A DNA stretch of 64,000 nt from CAZPUI01 sp964415525 (GTDB taxonomy: Bacteria; Acidobacteriota; Holophagae; Holophagales; Holophagaceae): NCBI GenBank assembly GCA_964415525.1, contig CAYQAS010000004.1, positions 11,503-75,502 of the forward strand, in the 5' to 3' direction. The notes below the pieces were generated by a model. It searched no databases. It saw nothing but the letters and a program-made list of their open reading frames with translations, and was not told where the DNA came from. This document shows positions 17,648 to 27,486 of this stretch, piece by piece. A program made the translations under genes and the position numbers. Within the stretch, counting starts at the first letter, position 1. Each line of letters begins with the position of its first letter.

Positions 17648-20600
17648 GTGAGCCAAGCCTGGACGCTCTCCGGAGGCAGCTACACCGAGCTCTCCGACCT
17701 GGGGTCGTCGCCCCATGCCGGACTCAGTTGGCATGTGGTGCGGGATGAGCGGGACGGCTCCCGGCACCTGCTCCAACTCTGGAACCCGGCCCCTCCCACC
17801 CGGGATCTGGACCGCCTCAAGCACACCTTCCTGCAGCGCCTCACGGCCCCTCTCCTGGAGGACCTCAGGGATGTGCACTTCGGCTATTCCGAACGCCAGG
17901 CCTGGTTCCTCCAGAAGCTCGTGGGCACGCCCGTGGACAGCCTCTGGGCGGACCTTGGCTGGAAACAGCGGGCGGCCTTCCTCCAGCACCTCCAGGGACT
18001 CGATGCGGCGACTCCCGCGCGGGTGTGGCATCCCGAGGTGATCGGGGTCGCCCGGGGCCGGGTGTTCGTGCCTCGCGCCTTGGGTGGGGTTCCCTCCGAC
18101 TTCGACGGCTTCACAGAAAAACTGCGCCAGAGCCCGGAGGCCACGGTGGCCGAAACCTCGTGGCCCTGGGAGGAGCCGCCGGAGCTCAGTGAGGCGCGCT
18201 ACCTGCCTTCCCGGGGACGCCAGCAGGAGCTGACCTATCTGAAGAGCCTGATGTATGGCCTTACGGCGCCCCTTCCCATGGAGCGCATCATTGTCGTCCA
18301 AGGCGAAAAAGGACTCGGCCAGGACGCCATGACCCGTTGGGCCGCCGCCGCCGCCGAGAGCGAGGGCATCTGGGTCACCCGCCTCCGGGTCGTCCACGGC
18401 GAAGGCGCCGGGCACCTGCTCGGGCGGCTGGTCACGGAGCTGATCCAGGGTCTCGAGGCGGATTTCTACGCCTCCTCCCCCGAAGCGGCCCGCCGCCTCA
18501 GCCGCCGGGTTGGTAATTTCGCCTTCCTCCGGGGCGGCCTGCGTATTCCAGATGAGGGACCGGTGCTGGAACCGGAAGAGATCAAGGCGGCCATCCAGGC
18601 CATCGCATTCGCCCACGCCCGCCATCCCCGCCTCATCCAGATCCAGGGCATCGAGCGGAGCGGACCGGAGATCCTCGACCTCCTCACCCATCTGGCCCTC
18701 GACGGTAGCCTGCCGTGGTTCTTCAGCTGCGATGCCGCCACACCCACCAGTGCCTTGAAGACCTTCCTCAGCGCCCTCCACGCCGATCGCCACCTGGCGG
18801 TGCTGCAACTCAACCGGCTGGAGGATGGCGACCTGAAGGACATCATCTTGGACCTCCTGGGCAGCCACGGACTGCCGGAGGCGGTCTCTCAGGCCTTCTG
18901 CCACGCGGGCCTCGGCAATCCCTCCCTCCTTGGTTCCCTCCTGGAACGGTCCCAGCTGGATGGGGCCCTGCTCTGGCAGGACGGACGCTGGGTCTGGCGC
19001 AGCGAGGCCCAGCCCCCCGTGCCCAGCGGCGGTGATCTGGGCATGGAGATCCTCACGGGGCGCCTGAAGCGGCTCAAGGCGCCCTCCGCGTCCCTGGTGC
19101 GAGCCCTGGCCCTGGCGGATCATCCCCTGCCCCTTGAGGTCCTCGGTCGAGCCGTGGGCCTGGCGGGCGATCCCTTCGAAGAGGCCCTCCAGACCCCCAT
19201 CAACCTGAAGCTGGCGGTCATTCAGGATGGACAGGCCCGGCTGCAGGAAGGCCTTCGAGAGGCGGTGATGGGCAGCATGGCCCCGCCGGAGCTCACGCGC
19301 AGCGCCCGTTCCCTCCTCAAGGCGCTAGAGGGCAGCGCCGTGGCCGTGCCACCCGTCCGCCTGATCTCCCTGGCAATGGACGAGGCCACCGCCCTCTCCC
19401 ACGTGTTGCGGGCCATCGAGCAGCCCCCGCCCTCCCCCAAAGAGGCAGAGTGGGTCGTGCACCAGTCCATGGCCCTGCGACCCAGCCCGCTCCAACGGGC
19501 GCGGCTCTGGGAATACCTCGCGGACGCGTGGTCCGCCTGCACCACCAAGGGGCGCCTGCCGGCCCAGGGCTTCGGGGATCGCTCCCCCTGGGAGCTGGCC
19601 CTGGATGCGCTCGGCCTGGCCCAGGGCGCCTTCCGGGATGTGGAGGTCGCGGAGGATCCCCAGGGAGCCATCCTCTCCCTCCATGCCCGCCTGCTCCAGA
19701 AGAAGGCCCGCCTCGAGCTGCGCCTCCATCGACTCCCCGAGGCCCAGCAGTCCATCCAGACCCTGGCAGCCCTCCTCGCGGATCACCCGCTGCATCCCGA
19801 ACAGCCTCGCCTGCGCATGCTCCTGGGGCGGCTGCACCTCCAGGAGGGCTACACGAACAAGGCCGTGAAGGCCTTCGAGGAGGGCCTCCAGCTCGTGGGC
19901 AAGCCCGAGCAGGAACAGGGACGCCTGGATCAGGTCTCGCTGCTCCTGAATCTGGGCCGCACGCTTGCTCAGAAGGCGCACTTCCAGCGCGCCCTGACAC
20001 TCCTCCAGTCCGCCCATCGCATCCTGGAGCACGACCAGGATCCCCGGCGCCTGGTGCGGGTGCTCATCGCCCTCGCCCATCTCCACACGGCCCTGGGCCA
20101 GCCGGATGCCACCTACGGCCACCTGCGAAACGCCCTCCACACGGCACGCCTGTTGGACGATCTTGAGCTCCTGGGCGAGTGCCACATGGCCGTGGGCACC
20201 TTCCGAGGTTTCGAGGATGCGCTGGACGTGTCCCTGGGGCACCTCGAGAAGGCCTACGTCTGTTTCTCCCGGCTGGGGGACCGTCGCTCCATGGCCCACG
20301 CCGGGCTGTGGTGCGCCTGGGCCTTGGCGGCCCTGGGGGACCGCATGGAAAGCGAGCTGCACATGCTTCGCACCCTGGGGGAACTGGGCACCGTCACCCG
20401 CCCCCGGGACAAGGGGGACTTCCTCTTCCTGCAGGCGGAGATCGCGACCCACGCCAATGCCCATCGGGATGCGGCCCGGCTCTACCTTCAGGCAGCGGAG
20501 ACCTTCGAGGCCGCCGGTCTCGGCTGGCGGGAGCGTCTGGCCTGGCTGCGCCGGATCCAAGCCCTGGCCCAGGACGGACCGAGCGAGGCGGCACATGGCG

Positions 20601-21067
20601 CCTGGACGCAGTTGGAGCAACTCAAGGCATCCTCAGAGGGTTCTGGTTCCCGCTGGCTCGAACTGGAGTGGCACCGCGCCCACGGCCTCCTGCTGGGTCA
20701 GCTGGATCAGGCGGAGACCGTCGCCGCGGAATCCCTGGGAGCCTGGAACTGTGTACTCGCCGCCGCGCGCCAGCTTCGTTTCCACGGCGTCATCATCCAG
20801 GCCTGCGTGGAGTCCGCCGCGGTCCTGCTCGCCCGGGGAGAGCGCCTCGGCGCCCTCAGCCGCCTTCAGGAGGCGGGCACGAGTTTCCACATCGTCTGGT
20901 CCCACGTGCCCGACGAGCGCAGCTCTGCTTTCCTCGGACGGCCCGACATCCAGCGGTTCCGCAAGGTCACCGAAGCCGCCGGTCTGCCCTTCACGCTCCC
21001 GGAGCGCTCCGATCCTCTGTCAGACTGGACGCCCACCCAGAACCACATCGGGGTGGCACTGCCTTGA
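17648..21067 (+). CDS. Large ATPase-domain/TPR signalling-type protein
   Basis: The product is 1139 residues. Residues 1-185 resemble a degenerate kinase-like or adaptor region. Residues about 190-480 resemble an AAA_16/STAND NTPase: 'SRGRQQELTYLKSLM', a P-loop position reading 'GEKGLGQD' (about 219-226) and a 'LIQIQGIERSGPEIL' strand. The P-loop lacks the Gly-Lys-Ser/Thr end, so nucleotide binding is doubtful. From about 690 to 1030 the protein is TPR-like helical hairpins ('RLRMLLGRLHLQEGYTNKAVKAFEEGLQL'). No membrane helix or DNA-binding domain is seen. The GTG start has AAGGAG in front. It precedes panB by 10 bp. Function unknown; a scaffold or regulator is likely. Confidence 0.72.
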   Translation: MSQAWTLSGGSYTELSDLGSSPHAGLSWHVVRDERDGSRHLLQLWNPAPPTRDLDRLKHTFLQRLTAPLLEDLRDVHFGYSERQAWFLQKLVGTPVDSLWADLGWKQRAAFLQHLQGLDAATPARVWHPEVIGVARGRVFVPRALGGVPSDFDGFTEKLRQSPEATVAETSWPWEEPPELSEARYLPSRGRQQELTYLKSLMYGLTAPLPMERIIVVQGEKGLGQDAMTRWAAAAAESEGIWVTRLRVVHGEGAGHLLGRLVTELIQGLEADFYASSPEAARRLSRRVGNFAFLRGGLRIPDEGPVLEPEEIKAAIQAIAFAHARHPRLIQIQGIERSGPEILDLLTHLALDGSLPWFFSCDAATPTSALKTFLSALHADRHLAVLQLNRLEDGDLKDIILDLLGSHGLPEAVSQAFCHAGLGNPSLLGSLLERSQLDGALLWQDGRWVWRSEAQPPVPSGGDLGMEILTGRLKRLKAPSASLVRALALADHPLPLEVLGRAVGLAGDPFEEALQTPINLKLAVIQDGQARLQEGLREAVMGSMAPPELTRSARSLLKALEGSAVAVPPVRLISLAMDEATALSHVLRAIEQPPPSPKEAEWVVHQSMALRPSPLQRARLWEYLADAWSACTTKGRLPAQGFGDRSPWELALDALGLAQGAFRDVEVAEDPQGAILSLHARLLQKKARLELRLHRLPEAQQSIQTLAALLADHPLHPEQPRLRMLLGRLHLQEGYTNKAVKAFEEGLQLVGKPEQEQGRLDQVSLLLNLGRTLAQKAHFQRALTLLQSAHRILEHDQDPRRLVRVLIALAHLHTALGQPDATYGHLRNALHTARLLDDLELLGECHMAVGTFRGFEDALDVSLGHLEKAYVCFSRLGDRRSMAHAGLWCAWALAALGDRMESELHMLRTLGELGTVTRPRDKGDFLFLQAEIATHANAHRDAARLYLQAAETFEAAGLGWRERLAWLRRIQALAQDGPSEAAHGAWTQLEQLKASSEGSGSRWLELEWHRAHGLLLGQLDQAETVAAESLGAWNCVLAAARQLRFHGVIIQACVESAAVLLARGERLGALSRLQEAGTSFHIVWSHVPDERSSAFLGRPDIQRFRKVTEAAGLPFTLPERSDPLSDWTPTQNHIGVALP

Positions 21068-21077
21068 CACCGACACC

Positions 21078-21974
21078 ATGAGCACAGCCCCCCGATTCCA
21101 GCATCAAGCCACCCTGGCGGACCTCGAGAAGCGGGTCCGGGAGGGCCGCAAGCTCGTGATGCTCACGGCCTACGACGCGCCCACCGCCCAGATCGCGGAT
21201 GCGGCCGGGGTCGACATGATCCTGGTGGGCGACTCACTGGGCAACGTCGTGCTGGGCTTCGACAACACCCTGCCCGTCACCCTCGCGATGCTGAATCACC
21301 ATCTGGAAGCCGTGGTGCGGACCCGTCCCCGGGCCTTTCTCATGGCCGACATGCCCTACCTCAGCTATCACCTGGGGAACGAGGAGGCCATCCGCGCCGC
21401 GGGCGGTTTCATGCAGCGCGGGGCGCAGGCGGTGAAGCTCGAAGGCGGCGCCAAGCGTATCCCCGTGGTCAAGGCCCTGCTGGATGCGGAGATCCCGGTC
21501 ATGGGCCACCTCGGCCTTACGCCCCAGAGTATTCACGCCATGGGCGGCTACAAGGTCCAGGGACGGGACGGCGATGCGGCGATCACCCTCCTCGATGACG
21601 CGCTGCGGCTTCAGGACGCCGGCTGTTTCTCCATCCTGCTGGAAGGCATCCCCGCGGAACTCGCCCACCGCGTGACGGAGGCGCTGGAGGTGCCCACCAT
21701 CGGCATCGGCGCTGGACCCCACTGCTCCGGCCAGGTGCTCGTATTCCACGACCTGCTGGGTCTGCTGGAAGGGGCGCCGCCCAAGTTCGTGCGCACCTAC
21801 CTGCACGGCCGCGAACTCATGATCCAGTCCATCCAGGCCTGGACGGTCGACATTCAAGAGGGTTCCTTCCCCGGTCCGAAGGAGTCCTATATGCTTCCCG
21901 ATGCCGCCCGCAAGCGCCTCGATGCCTGGCGGTCCCCTCAGCCGAAGACGGGCGAGGGGCCAACAAAACCTTAG
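21078..21974 (+). CDS. panB: 3-methyl-2-oxobutanoate hydroxymethyltransferase
   Basis: The product is 298 residues. PanB transfers a hydroxymethyl group from methylene-tetrahydrofolate to 2-oxoisovalerate, making ketopantoate for pantothenate and CoA synthesis. Diagnostic stretches are 'KLVMLTAYDAPTAQIAD', 'ILVGDSLGNVVLGF', 'FLMADMPYLSY', 'AVKLEGG' and 'VMGHLGLTPQS', which hold the metal and ketoacid ligands. 'IGIGAGPHCSGQVLV' is also typical. It is followed within 12 bp by panC, so the two pantothenate enzymes are co-transcribed. Confidence 0.96.
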   Translation: MSTAPRFQHQATLADLEKRVREGRKLVMLTAYDAPTAQIADAAGVDMILVGDSLGNVVLGFDNTLPVTLAMLNHHLEAVVRTRPRAFLMADMPYLSYHLGNEEAIRAAGGFMQRGAQAVKLEGGAKRIPVVKALLDAEIPVMGHLGLTPQSIHAMGGYKVQGRDGDAAITLLDDALRLQDAGCFSILLEGIPAELAHRVTEALEVPTIGIGAGPHCSGQVLVFHDLLGLLEGAPPKFVRTYLHGRELMIQSIQAWTVDIQEGSFPGPKESYMLPDAARKRLDAWRSPQPKTGEGPTKP

Positions 21975-21986
21975 GAGTGCCTGACT

Positions 21987-22877
21987 GTGTCCATGCGAGT
22001 CGTCCGAACGATTGCCGAACTGCGCACTGCCCTGAAGCCCCTCCGGGATCAGGGGCAGACCATCGGCTTCGTGCCCACCATGGGGTATCTGCACGAGGGG
22101 CATTGCGCCCTGATCCGCCACAGCGCAGCCCGCTGCGATACCACGGTGGTCAGCATCTTCGTGAACCCCACCCAGTTCGGCCCCAGCGAGGATCTGGCCA
22201 CCTACCCCAGGGACCTCGACCGGGATCAGGCCCTCTGCCTCAAGCACGGCGCCAAGCTGCTCTTCCTGCCCGAGCCCTCCGAGATCTATCCCACCGGCTA
22301 CAACACCTTCGTGGAACCGGGGATGTTGGCGGATGCCCTGTGCGGCAAGCACCGCCCTGGCCATTTCCGCGGCGTCGCCACCGTGGTCGCGAAGCTCTTC
22401 AACATGGTCCAGCCGGATCTCGCCTTTTTCGGCCAGAAGGACCTGCAGCAGGTGGTCATCATCCGCCGCCTCGTGCGCGACCTGAACCTGCCGGTGGACA
22501 TCGTCATGATCCCCACCGTCCGCGAGCCGGACGGCCTGGCCATGAGTTCCCGCAACGTCTACCTCTCCCGGGAAGAGCGCGAGCGCGCGCTCTCTCTCAG
22601 CCGCGGCCTCAAAGCCGCCGAGGCCGCCTTCGCCGCGGGCGAACGCCGGGTGAACACGCTGCTCGAACTGACCCGAAACGAGCTGAAGGCCGTGGACGAG
22701 ATTCAGTACCTTGAGCTGGTGGACGCCCACACCCTGGACAGCCTCGTCGGCTCCCTGGTGCGCGCCGCCGCCATCTGTGTGGCCGCCTACGTCGGCAAGA
22801 CGCGCCTGATCGACAACGTGCTGCTCACCCCCAGCGCCGAGGACACCCAGGAGCTCAGCTTCCCTGCGGGGCACTGA
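21987..22877 (+). CDS. panC: Pantothenate synthetase
   Basis: The product is 296 residues. PanC joins pantoate and beta-alanine using ATP. It has 'GFVPTMGYLHEGHCALI' (the HIGH-like nucleotide motif), 'VSIFVNPTQFGPSEDL', 'RPGHFRGVATVV.KLFN', 'FGQKDLQQ' and 'GLAMSSRN.YLS'. The GTG at 21987 is preferred because AGGAG lies about nine bases upstream; an in-frame ATG at 21993 would be too far from it. No panD or panE is nearby. The following hemW starts seven bases after the stop. Confidence 0.96.
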   Translation: MSMRVVRTIAELRTALKPLRDQGQTIGFVPTMGYLHEGHCALIRHSAARCDTTVVSIFVNPTQFGPSEDLATYPRDLDRDQALCLKHGAKLLFLPEPSEIYPTGYNTFVEPGMLADALCGKHRPGHFRGVATVVAKLFNMVQPDLAFFGQKDLQQVVIIRRLVRDLNLPVDIVMIPTVREPDGLAMSSRNVYLSREERERALSLSRGLKAAEAAFAAGERRVNTLLELTRNELKAVDEIQYLELVDAHTLDSLVGSLVRAAAICVAAYVGKTRLIDNVLLTPSAEDTQELSFPAGH

Positions 22878-22884
22878 GGTTCGG

Positions 22885-24036
22885 ATGCAGCCGCGGCCAC
22901 TGAGTCTCGAAGGGCCGCTTGGACTCTACCTGCACATCCCCTTCTGCCGGGATCGCTGCACGTACTGCTCCTTTGCCACCACCCGGGATACGAGCCTCCA
23001 GGGCGCGGTTCTGAATCGCCTCAGCTCCGAACTCCGGGGCTGGGGTGAAGCCTTGGAGCGGCCCCCGGTGGACACGCTCTATCTAGGGGGCGGCACACCG
23101 TCGATCCTCTCGCATTCGGAATTGAAAGCCCTGATCCAGACCGCCCGCGGCGCCTTCGACCTCGACGACGTGGAAGAAGCCACCCTGGAAGCCAACCCCG
23201 GCACGGTGGATCCGGCCTGGCTGGAAGGTGCCCGACGCCTCGGCTTCGACCGCCTGAGCTTCGGCATCCAGGCCCTGGATGACGATCTGCTGCGCCGCCT
23301 GGGACGGATCCACGATGCAGGCCAGGGTCTGAGCGCCCTGCGCATGGCCCGGGAAGCGGGCTTCCAACGCCTCAGTGGCGACCTGATGGTGGGCATCCCC
23401 GGCCAGTCCCTCGACCGGGTCCTGGCGGATGCCCGGACCCTGGTGGAATCCGGTTGCGAGCACCTCTCCATCTACCTGCTGGACCTGGATAAGGCCTGCC
23501 CGCTGAAGGCGGAGGTGGATGCCGGGCGCATCGCCCTGCCTTCGGAGGATGCGGTGGCAGATGTCTTCGAGGCCCTCCAGGTGGAACTGCCGCGCCTGGG
23601 ACTGGAACCCTACGAGATCAGCAACTACGCCCGCCCCGGCGCCGAGAGCCGCCACAACACCCGCTACTGGCTGCGCCGCCCCTACCTGGGACTGGGCCCG
23701 AGCGCCGCAAGCCATGCCGGTCGACTGCGCTGGACGGAGACCCCCATCCTGCCCGCCTGGGTGGAGGGCCGAGGGGAAACCGATCTTCAGGAACTGGATG
23801 ACGCCGAGGATCTGGCGGAACTTCCCCTCCTGGGCTTTCGCCGGCACGAAGGCGTGGACTGGCAGGCGGTTCGCGCCGAGGGTGCCCACCGCAATTTGTC
23901 GCCTCTGGTGGACAGTTGGGAAGCCGCCCTCGAGCCCTGCTTCCGGGCAGGACTCGTGGTGGCCGAAGGCGGGCGGTGGCGCCTCACCTCCAAAGGCATG
24001 CTCCTGGGGAACGCGGTCTTCCAGATCTTCGTCTAG
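22885..24036 (+). CDS. hemW: Radical SAM heme chaperone HemW-like protein
   Basis: The product is 383 residues. It has the HemN/HemW-type cluster motif Cys-x3-Cys-x2-Cys in 'PFCRDRCTYCSF', then 'TLYLGGGTPSIL', 'LEANPGT', 'RLSFGIQAL' and 'DLMVGIPGQS'. The extra Cys and N-terminal extension that mark true oxygen-independent coproporphyrinogen oxidase (HemN) are not present, and the C-terminal winged region 'RNTRYW...YLGLGPSA'-like block fits HemW. HemW is thought to insert heme into respiratory proteins. It is the last gene of the panB-panC run. Confidence 0.9.
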   Translation: MQPRPLSLEGPLGLYLHIPFCRDRCTYCSFATTRDTSLQGAVLNRLSSELRGWGEALERPPVDTLYLGGGTPSILSHSELKALIQTARGAFDLDDVEEATLEANPGTVDPAWLEGARRLGFDRLSFGIQALDDDLLRRLGRIHDAGQGLSALRMAREAGFQRLSGDLMVGIPGQSLDRVLADARTLVESGCEHLSIYLLDLDKACPLKAEVDAGRIALPSEDAVADVFEALQVELPRLGLEPYEISNYARPGAESRHNTRYWLRRPYLGLGPSAASHAGRLRWTETPILPAWVEGRGETDLQELDDAEDLAELPLLGFRRHEGVDWQAVRAEGAHRNLSPLVDSWEAALEPCFRAGLVVAEGGRWRLTSKGMLLGNAVFQIFV

Positions 24037-24056
24037 AGCTTCGGCGAGATCTCCGG

Positions 24057-24269
24057 CTAGACCTTCAGCTCCACCCGGATGCCCCGTTCAGAATCCAGGC
24101 AGAGCCGCGCCAAACCGAGCTGAAAGCCGGACTCCACCGCCGCTTCATCCCGGACCAGGGATAGGCATGTCCCCTGGCTCCCCACGTCCAGCCTCAGGGT
24201 GCGATCCAGGCCTGGCTGTCCAAAGACCAGCGCGGCGAGGAAGGCGAGGAGGCAGGCGAGACAGCTCAA
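24057..24269 (-). CDS. Possible small secreted protein
   Basis: This is a tentative 70-residue gene in the 360-bp gap between hemW and the sensor kinase gene. A TTG start gives an N-terminus 'SCLACLLAFLAALVFGQ' that resembles a signal or lipoprotein peptide, and a TATACC hexamer and a GGAG element lie upstream. The remainder is balanced in charge and has no known motif. A longer reading from 24401 has a Pro/Trp-rich N-terminus that looks like non-coding translation. Nothing else is seen in this gap. Confidence 0.3.
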   Translation of the reverse strand: MSCLACLLAFLAALVFGQPGLDRTLRLDVGSQGTCLSLVRDEAAVESGFQLGLARLCLDSERGIRVELKV

Positions 24270-24397
24270 GGGGGGCTCCGAAGCCTCAGGTATAGGCTTC
24301 CAGGACCTCCCCCGGAAGGGGCAATGCCACCAGTGGCGGGATCCATGGGACGAATGGGGATCCTGAACCGGTGGCCGCGGTGGCTTCCGTTCGCCGG

Positions 24398-27385
24398 TCA
24401 CTCCGATGCCGGAGGACCCATCCGGGGCAGGTCGAGGGTGAACGTGGTGCCCTTCCCGGGCTCGCTTTGCACCGCGAGTCCGCCGCCCATGAGTTCGACG
24501 AGCTTCAGGCTGAGGGTCAGACCGAGTCCCGTGCCGCCGTAGATCCGGTCCGTGCGGGTTTCGGCCTGTTCATAAGGGCGGAAGATCCGTTCCAGAGCCT
24601 CCGGCGCCATCCCGATGCCGTTATCCGCCACTTCCAGCCGCACACGGTCCCCCTCCTCTGAGGCGCGCAGGCAGATCTCCCCGCGTTCCGTGAATTTCGC
24701 GGCGTTGGCCGCCAGGTTGATGAGTACCTGGCGCAGTTTCAGTTCGTCCGCCTCGATCACCAATTCGCTCGGAATGTCGTATCGGATGACCGTCGAACGG
24801 GCCTCCGCCTGTGGCATGACGGTGTAGCCGACCTCCTGCGCCAGAGCCAGAAGCAGCACGGAATCCCGGCTCAGCCCCATCTTGCCAGCCTCGATCTTGG
24901 CGATGTCGAGGATGCCGTTCACAAGCGCCAGGAGGTGGCGCCCCGCAGCATGAACCCGCGCCAGATCGCGGCCGAGCCCCTCGTCGCCCTTCTGGCGCGC
25001 CTCCTCCCCCAGCAGTTCGCCATAGAGGAGCACGGCGTTCAGAGGTGTCCGAAGTTCATGGCTCATGTTGGCAAGGAAGGCGCTCTTGGCTGCGCTCGCC
25101 TGTTCCAGTTCGCGGGTCCGGGCCGCCACCTCCACCCGCAGACGCACGTTCTGAGTGAGGATCCGCCGTTGCCGCCAGCGAACGACCCCGGCGCCCAGCC
25201 CCGCCACCATCAGCAGCAGTCCGCCAGTGGCCAGGGGTCCTTCATGCCAGTTTGGCGCCACCCGCACCTTCAGGATCAGGGGGGGGCCGGGCGGCACGCC
25301 GGGGAGGACCGCACGCACTTCGAGGGGATGTTCCCCCGGTGGCAGGGAAGGCATGGAGAGCATGCCCGCAGGCAGGGGACGCCAGGAGGTCCCCAAGCCC
25401 GCCCAGCGACCCTCCAGGTGCAGGGTTTGAGGATGCATATAGGTGGGGGCGACCAGGGCGGCCTCGAATTGCCGCTCCTTGCGTCCGAGCCGGATATCCC
25501 CGAGAAGCAGCACGCGTTCGCCGGACCTTGCCTCCAGAAGCACGGGCTGGGGCGGAACCTGTGCTACCGGGTTGCGCTCCGCGAGGTATCCGATGCCTCC
25601 GGCGGTGCTGACCCACACACCCGATCCCTCGAAGTGCATGCCCTGGTAGGCGACATCCGGATGAGGCATGCCTTCTCCGGGACCCTCAAGCCGCAGGATA
25701 CGGCTCGCCTCCACCTGGTAGACCCCTCGGTTCGTTCCCACCCACAGGCGCCCCTCGGGGTCACACGCCAGGGCGAAGAGATACATCGCGGGCTGGGATT
25801 CGAGGACCCGGATCTCCGAATCCTTCACGAAGGCACCCGCAGGGTTCCTTCGATGCACCGTCAGAATCCGGGATTCGAGACAGCCCACCACCAATCGACC
25901 TTCCCGATCCTTCGTGGCGATCCAGGGCTGGTGGGGGAGGGTGCCCTCCACCTCCCTCCACCCCGCCCCACTCCATTCGTAAAGGCGATTCGAGCCCGCC
26001 AGGAAGACCTGGAAATCAGCAGTCCGCACCAGACTCGTGAAGCCCCTCCGGTCAAATCCCTGGGGCATGGGCAGGACTCGCCAGGTCCAGACCGTTCCAT
26101 GACGCTCCCCAAGGAACAAATTCGAACCCTGGGCCAGGGCAAAGACGCGCCCCGTCGCATCCACCGCAAGGGAGACCTCCACCTCTCGCTCCGCACCGGA
26201 GATGGGAATCCGTTCGATCCGCCCCCCCGCGATACGGGAGATGAAACCACCCGGGCGCCCCGCCGCCAGCAGGGCCCCATCGGGTGCGGCCACCAGATCC
26301 ACAAAGTGCCCTGCCTGCGCGAGTGCCCATCGCTTCCCCGTATTTTTCGCGAGGCCACCGTACGACGTGGCAAACAAGTTCCCGCGGTCATCCCTTTTCA
26401 CCCCCCAGATCGCGGCCCGGGGCAGGCCGTCCTGGCGATCGCTGATCCGCCAATGACCCCCGCCCAGCACTTGGAGGACGCCGTTGCCGAAGAACCAGGG
26501 GCTTCCCTCCCGATCGACACAGCCCATCGGCTGCTCGTAATCCGGTGGGGCCATGAACTGAAGCTCGCTCCCTTTGAATCGATAGAGCCCGAGGCTCGTG
26601 CCCGCCCAGACCCAGCCATCCCGGTCGCGCTGAATGGGCCGGTACTGGGCCGTCGTGAACCCGGCTCCGGGCAGCGTAAGTTCCCGCCACCCTTCGGTCC
26701 GATCCCGGCGAAAGAGTCGATTGCTCCCCAGCAGCCAGAGCCCGCCATCCCCGTCCCAGGCCCCCCCCGCGAAGTGAATTCCAGCCAGCAGGGGATCCCT
26801 GGGAAGTTCGACCCAGGCACCTCTGGATTCCTCGAACCGAAGCAGTTGGCGGGTCGTGATGGCGATGACCTCCTTGGCATCCCGTGCCGCGGCGATCTGG
26901 ACCAGGGAGTCTCCAGAGAGCCAGCCTGCCACCGGTGTCACGCGCCCCGGCGCATCTTCCACGAACACCTTCTTGAGCGAATGGACCCAGGTTCGCCCGC
27001 GTGCATCTTCACCATCGACGTACTGGCCCTCCGGCAGGGCGCCCGGCACCGCCTCCAACCGCCCCGCTTGGAGCCGAACGAGACCGCCCCGGGTGGAAAT
27101 CCAGAGGCTTCCGTCCCGAGCGGCATGCAGAGACATCACCATGGGGTGGGGAAGGGCGAGCACCATCGGATGCCAACGATGCCCGTCGAAGCGATGCAGC
27201 CCCGCCTCCGTTCCCGCCCAGAGCACACCCTCGCGATCCTGGGCCAGGCAGCTGACGAAACCGCTGACCAGGCCCTGCTCCAGCCCGAATGTGCGTACCG
27301 GCAGTCGACCGAATTCCGTTGGAGTGGCGGCGGTGCCCCCCGCCAGGAAGCACAGCCAGAGGAGAATCAGTCGCCCAGTTACCAT
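24398..27385 (-). CDS. Sensor histidine kinase with periplasmic beta-propeller (Reg_prop/Y_Y_Y)
   Basis: The product is 995 residues. A signal peptide (MVTGRLILLWLCFLAGG) is followed by about 650 residues of propeller repeats with units such as 'DREGVLWAGTEAGLHRF' and 'DRDGWVWAGTSLGLYRF'. A Y_Y_Y-like Ig domain precedes one membrane helix near 710-730. The cytoplasmic part has the H-box 'SHELRTPLN' (His about 775), then 'DNGIGM' and 'GGTGLGL' of the ATPase domain. There is no receiver domain, so a separate regulator is needed. Such kinases often sense polysaccharides or related ligands. A start at 27436 would push the signal peptide inward. It follows the permease genes on the same strand but a hairpin separates them. 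Confidence 0.88.
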   Translation of the reverse strand: MVTGRLILLWLCFLAGGTAATPTEFGRLPVRTFGLEQGLVSGFVSCLAQDREGVLWAGTEAGLHRFDGHRWHPMVLALPHPMVMSLHAARDGSLWISTRGGLVRLQAGRLEAVPGALPEGQYVDGEDARGRTWVHSLKKVFVEDAPGRVTPVAGWLSGDSLVQIAAARDAKEVIAITTRQLLRFEESRGAWVELPRDPLLAGIHFAGGAWDGDGGLWLLGSNRLFRRDRTEGWRELTLPGAGFTTAQYRPIQRDRDGWVWAGTSLGLYRFKGSELQFMAPPDYEQPMGCVDREGSPWFFGNGVLQVLGGGHWRISDRQDGLPRAAIWGVKRDDRGNLFATSYGGLAKNTGKRWALAQAGHFVDLVAAPDGALLAAGRPGGFISRIAGGRIERIPISGAEREVEVSLAVDATGRVFALAQGSNLFLGERHGTVWTWRVLPMPQGFDRRGFTSLVRTADFQVFLAGSNRLYEWSGAGWREVEGTLPHQPWIATKDREGRLVVGCLESRILTVHRRNPAGAFVKDSEIRVLESQPAMYLFALACDPEGRLWVGTNRGVYQVEASRILRLEGPGEGMPHPDVAYQGMHFEGSGVWVSTAGGIGYLAERNPVAQVPPQPVLLEARSGERVLLLGDIRLGRKERQFEAALVAPTYMHPQTLHLEGRWAGLGTSWRPLPAGMLSMPSLPPGEHPLEVRAVLPGVPPGPPLILKVRVAPNWHEGPLATGGLLLMVAGLGAGVVRWRQRRILTQNVRLRVEVAARTRELEQASAAKSAFLANMSHELRTPLNAVLLYGELLGEEARQKGDEGLGRDLARVHAAGRHLLALVNGILDIAKIEAGKMGLSRDSVLLLALAQEVGYTVMPQAEARSTVIRYDIPSELVIEADELKLRQVLINLAANAAKFTERGEICLRASEEGDRVRLEVADNGIGMAPEALERIFRPYEQAETRTDRIYGGTGLGLTLSLKLVELMGGGLAVQSEPGKGTTFTLDLPRMGPPASE

Positions 27386-27440
27386 CGCCCTGAACTCATC
27401 GTCCAGGCAGCCCGAAAACTCCAGTGGGCCGAACACAGGA

Positions 27441-27461
27441 GCGCCCTCCGGTGGAGGGCGC
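27441..27461 (-). terminator. Hairpin after the permease operon
   Basis: A 9-bp perfect stem (GCGCCCTCC paired with GGAGGGCGC, three-base loop) lies between the last permease gene and the kinase gene. There is no T-tract, so it may be a weak terminator or an mRNA end stabiliser. Confidence 0.5.
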
Positions 27462-27486
27462 GATCATGGGGTGGTCGGCGAAGCCG

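Noticed and set aside
22885..24036. Oxygen-independent coproporphyrinogen III oxidase (HemN)
   Set aside because: Length and sequence fit HemW better, and the N-terminal extension of HemN is absent.
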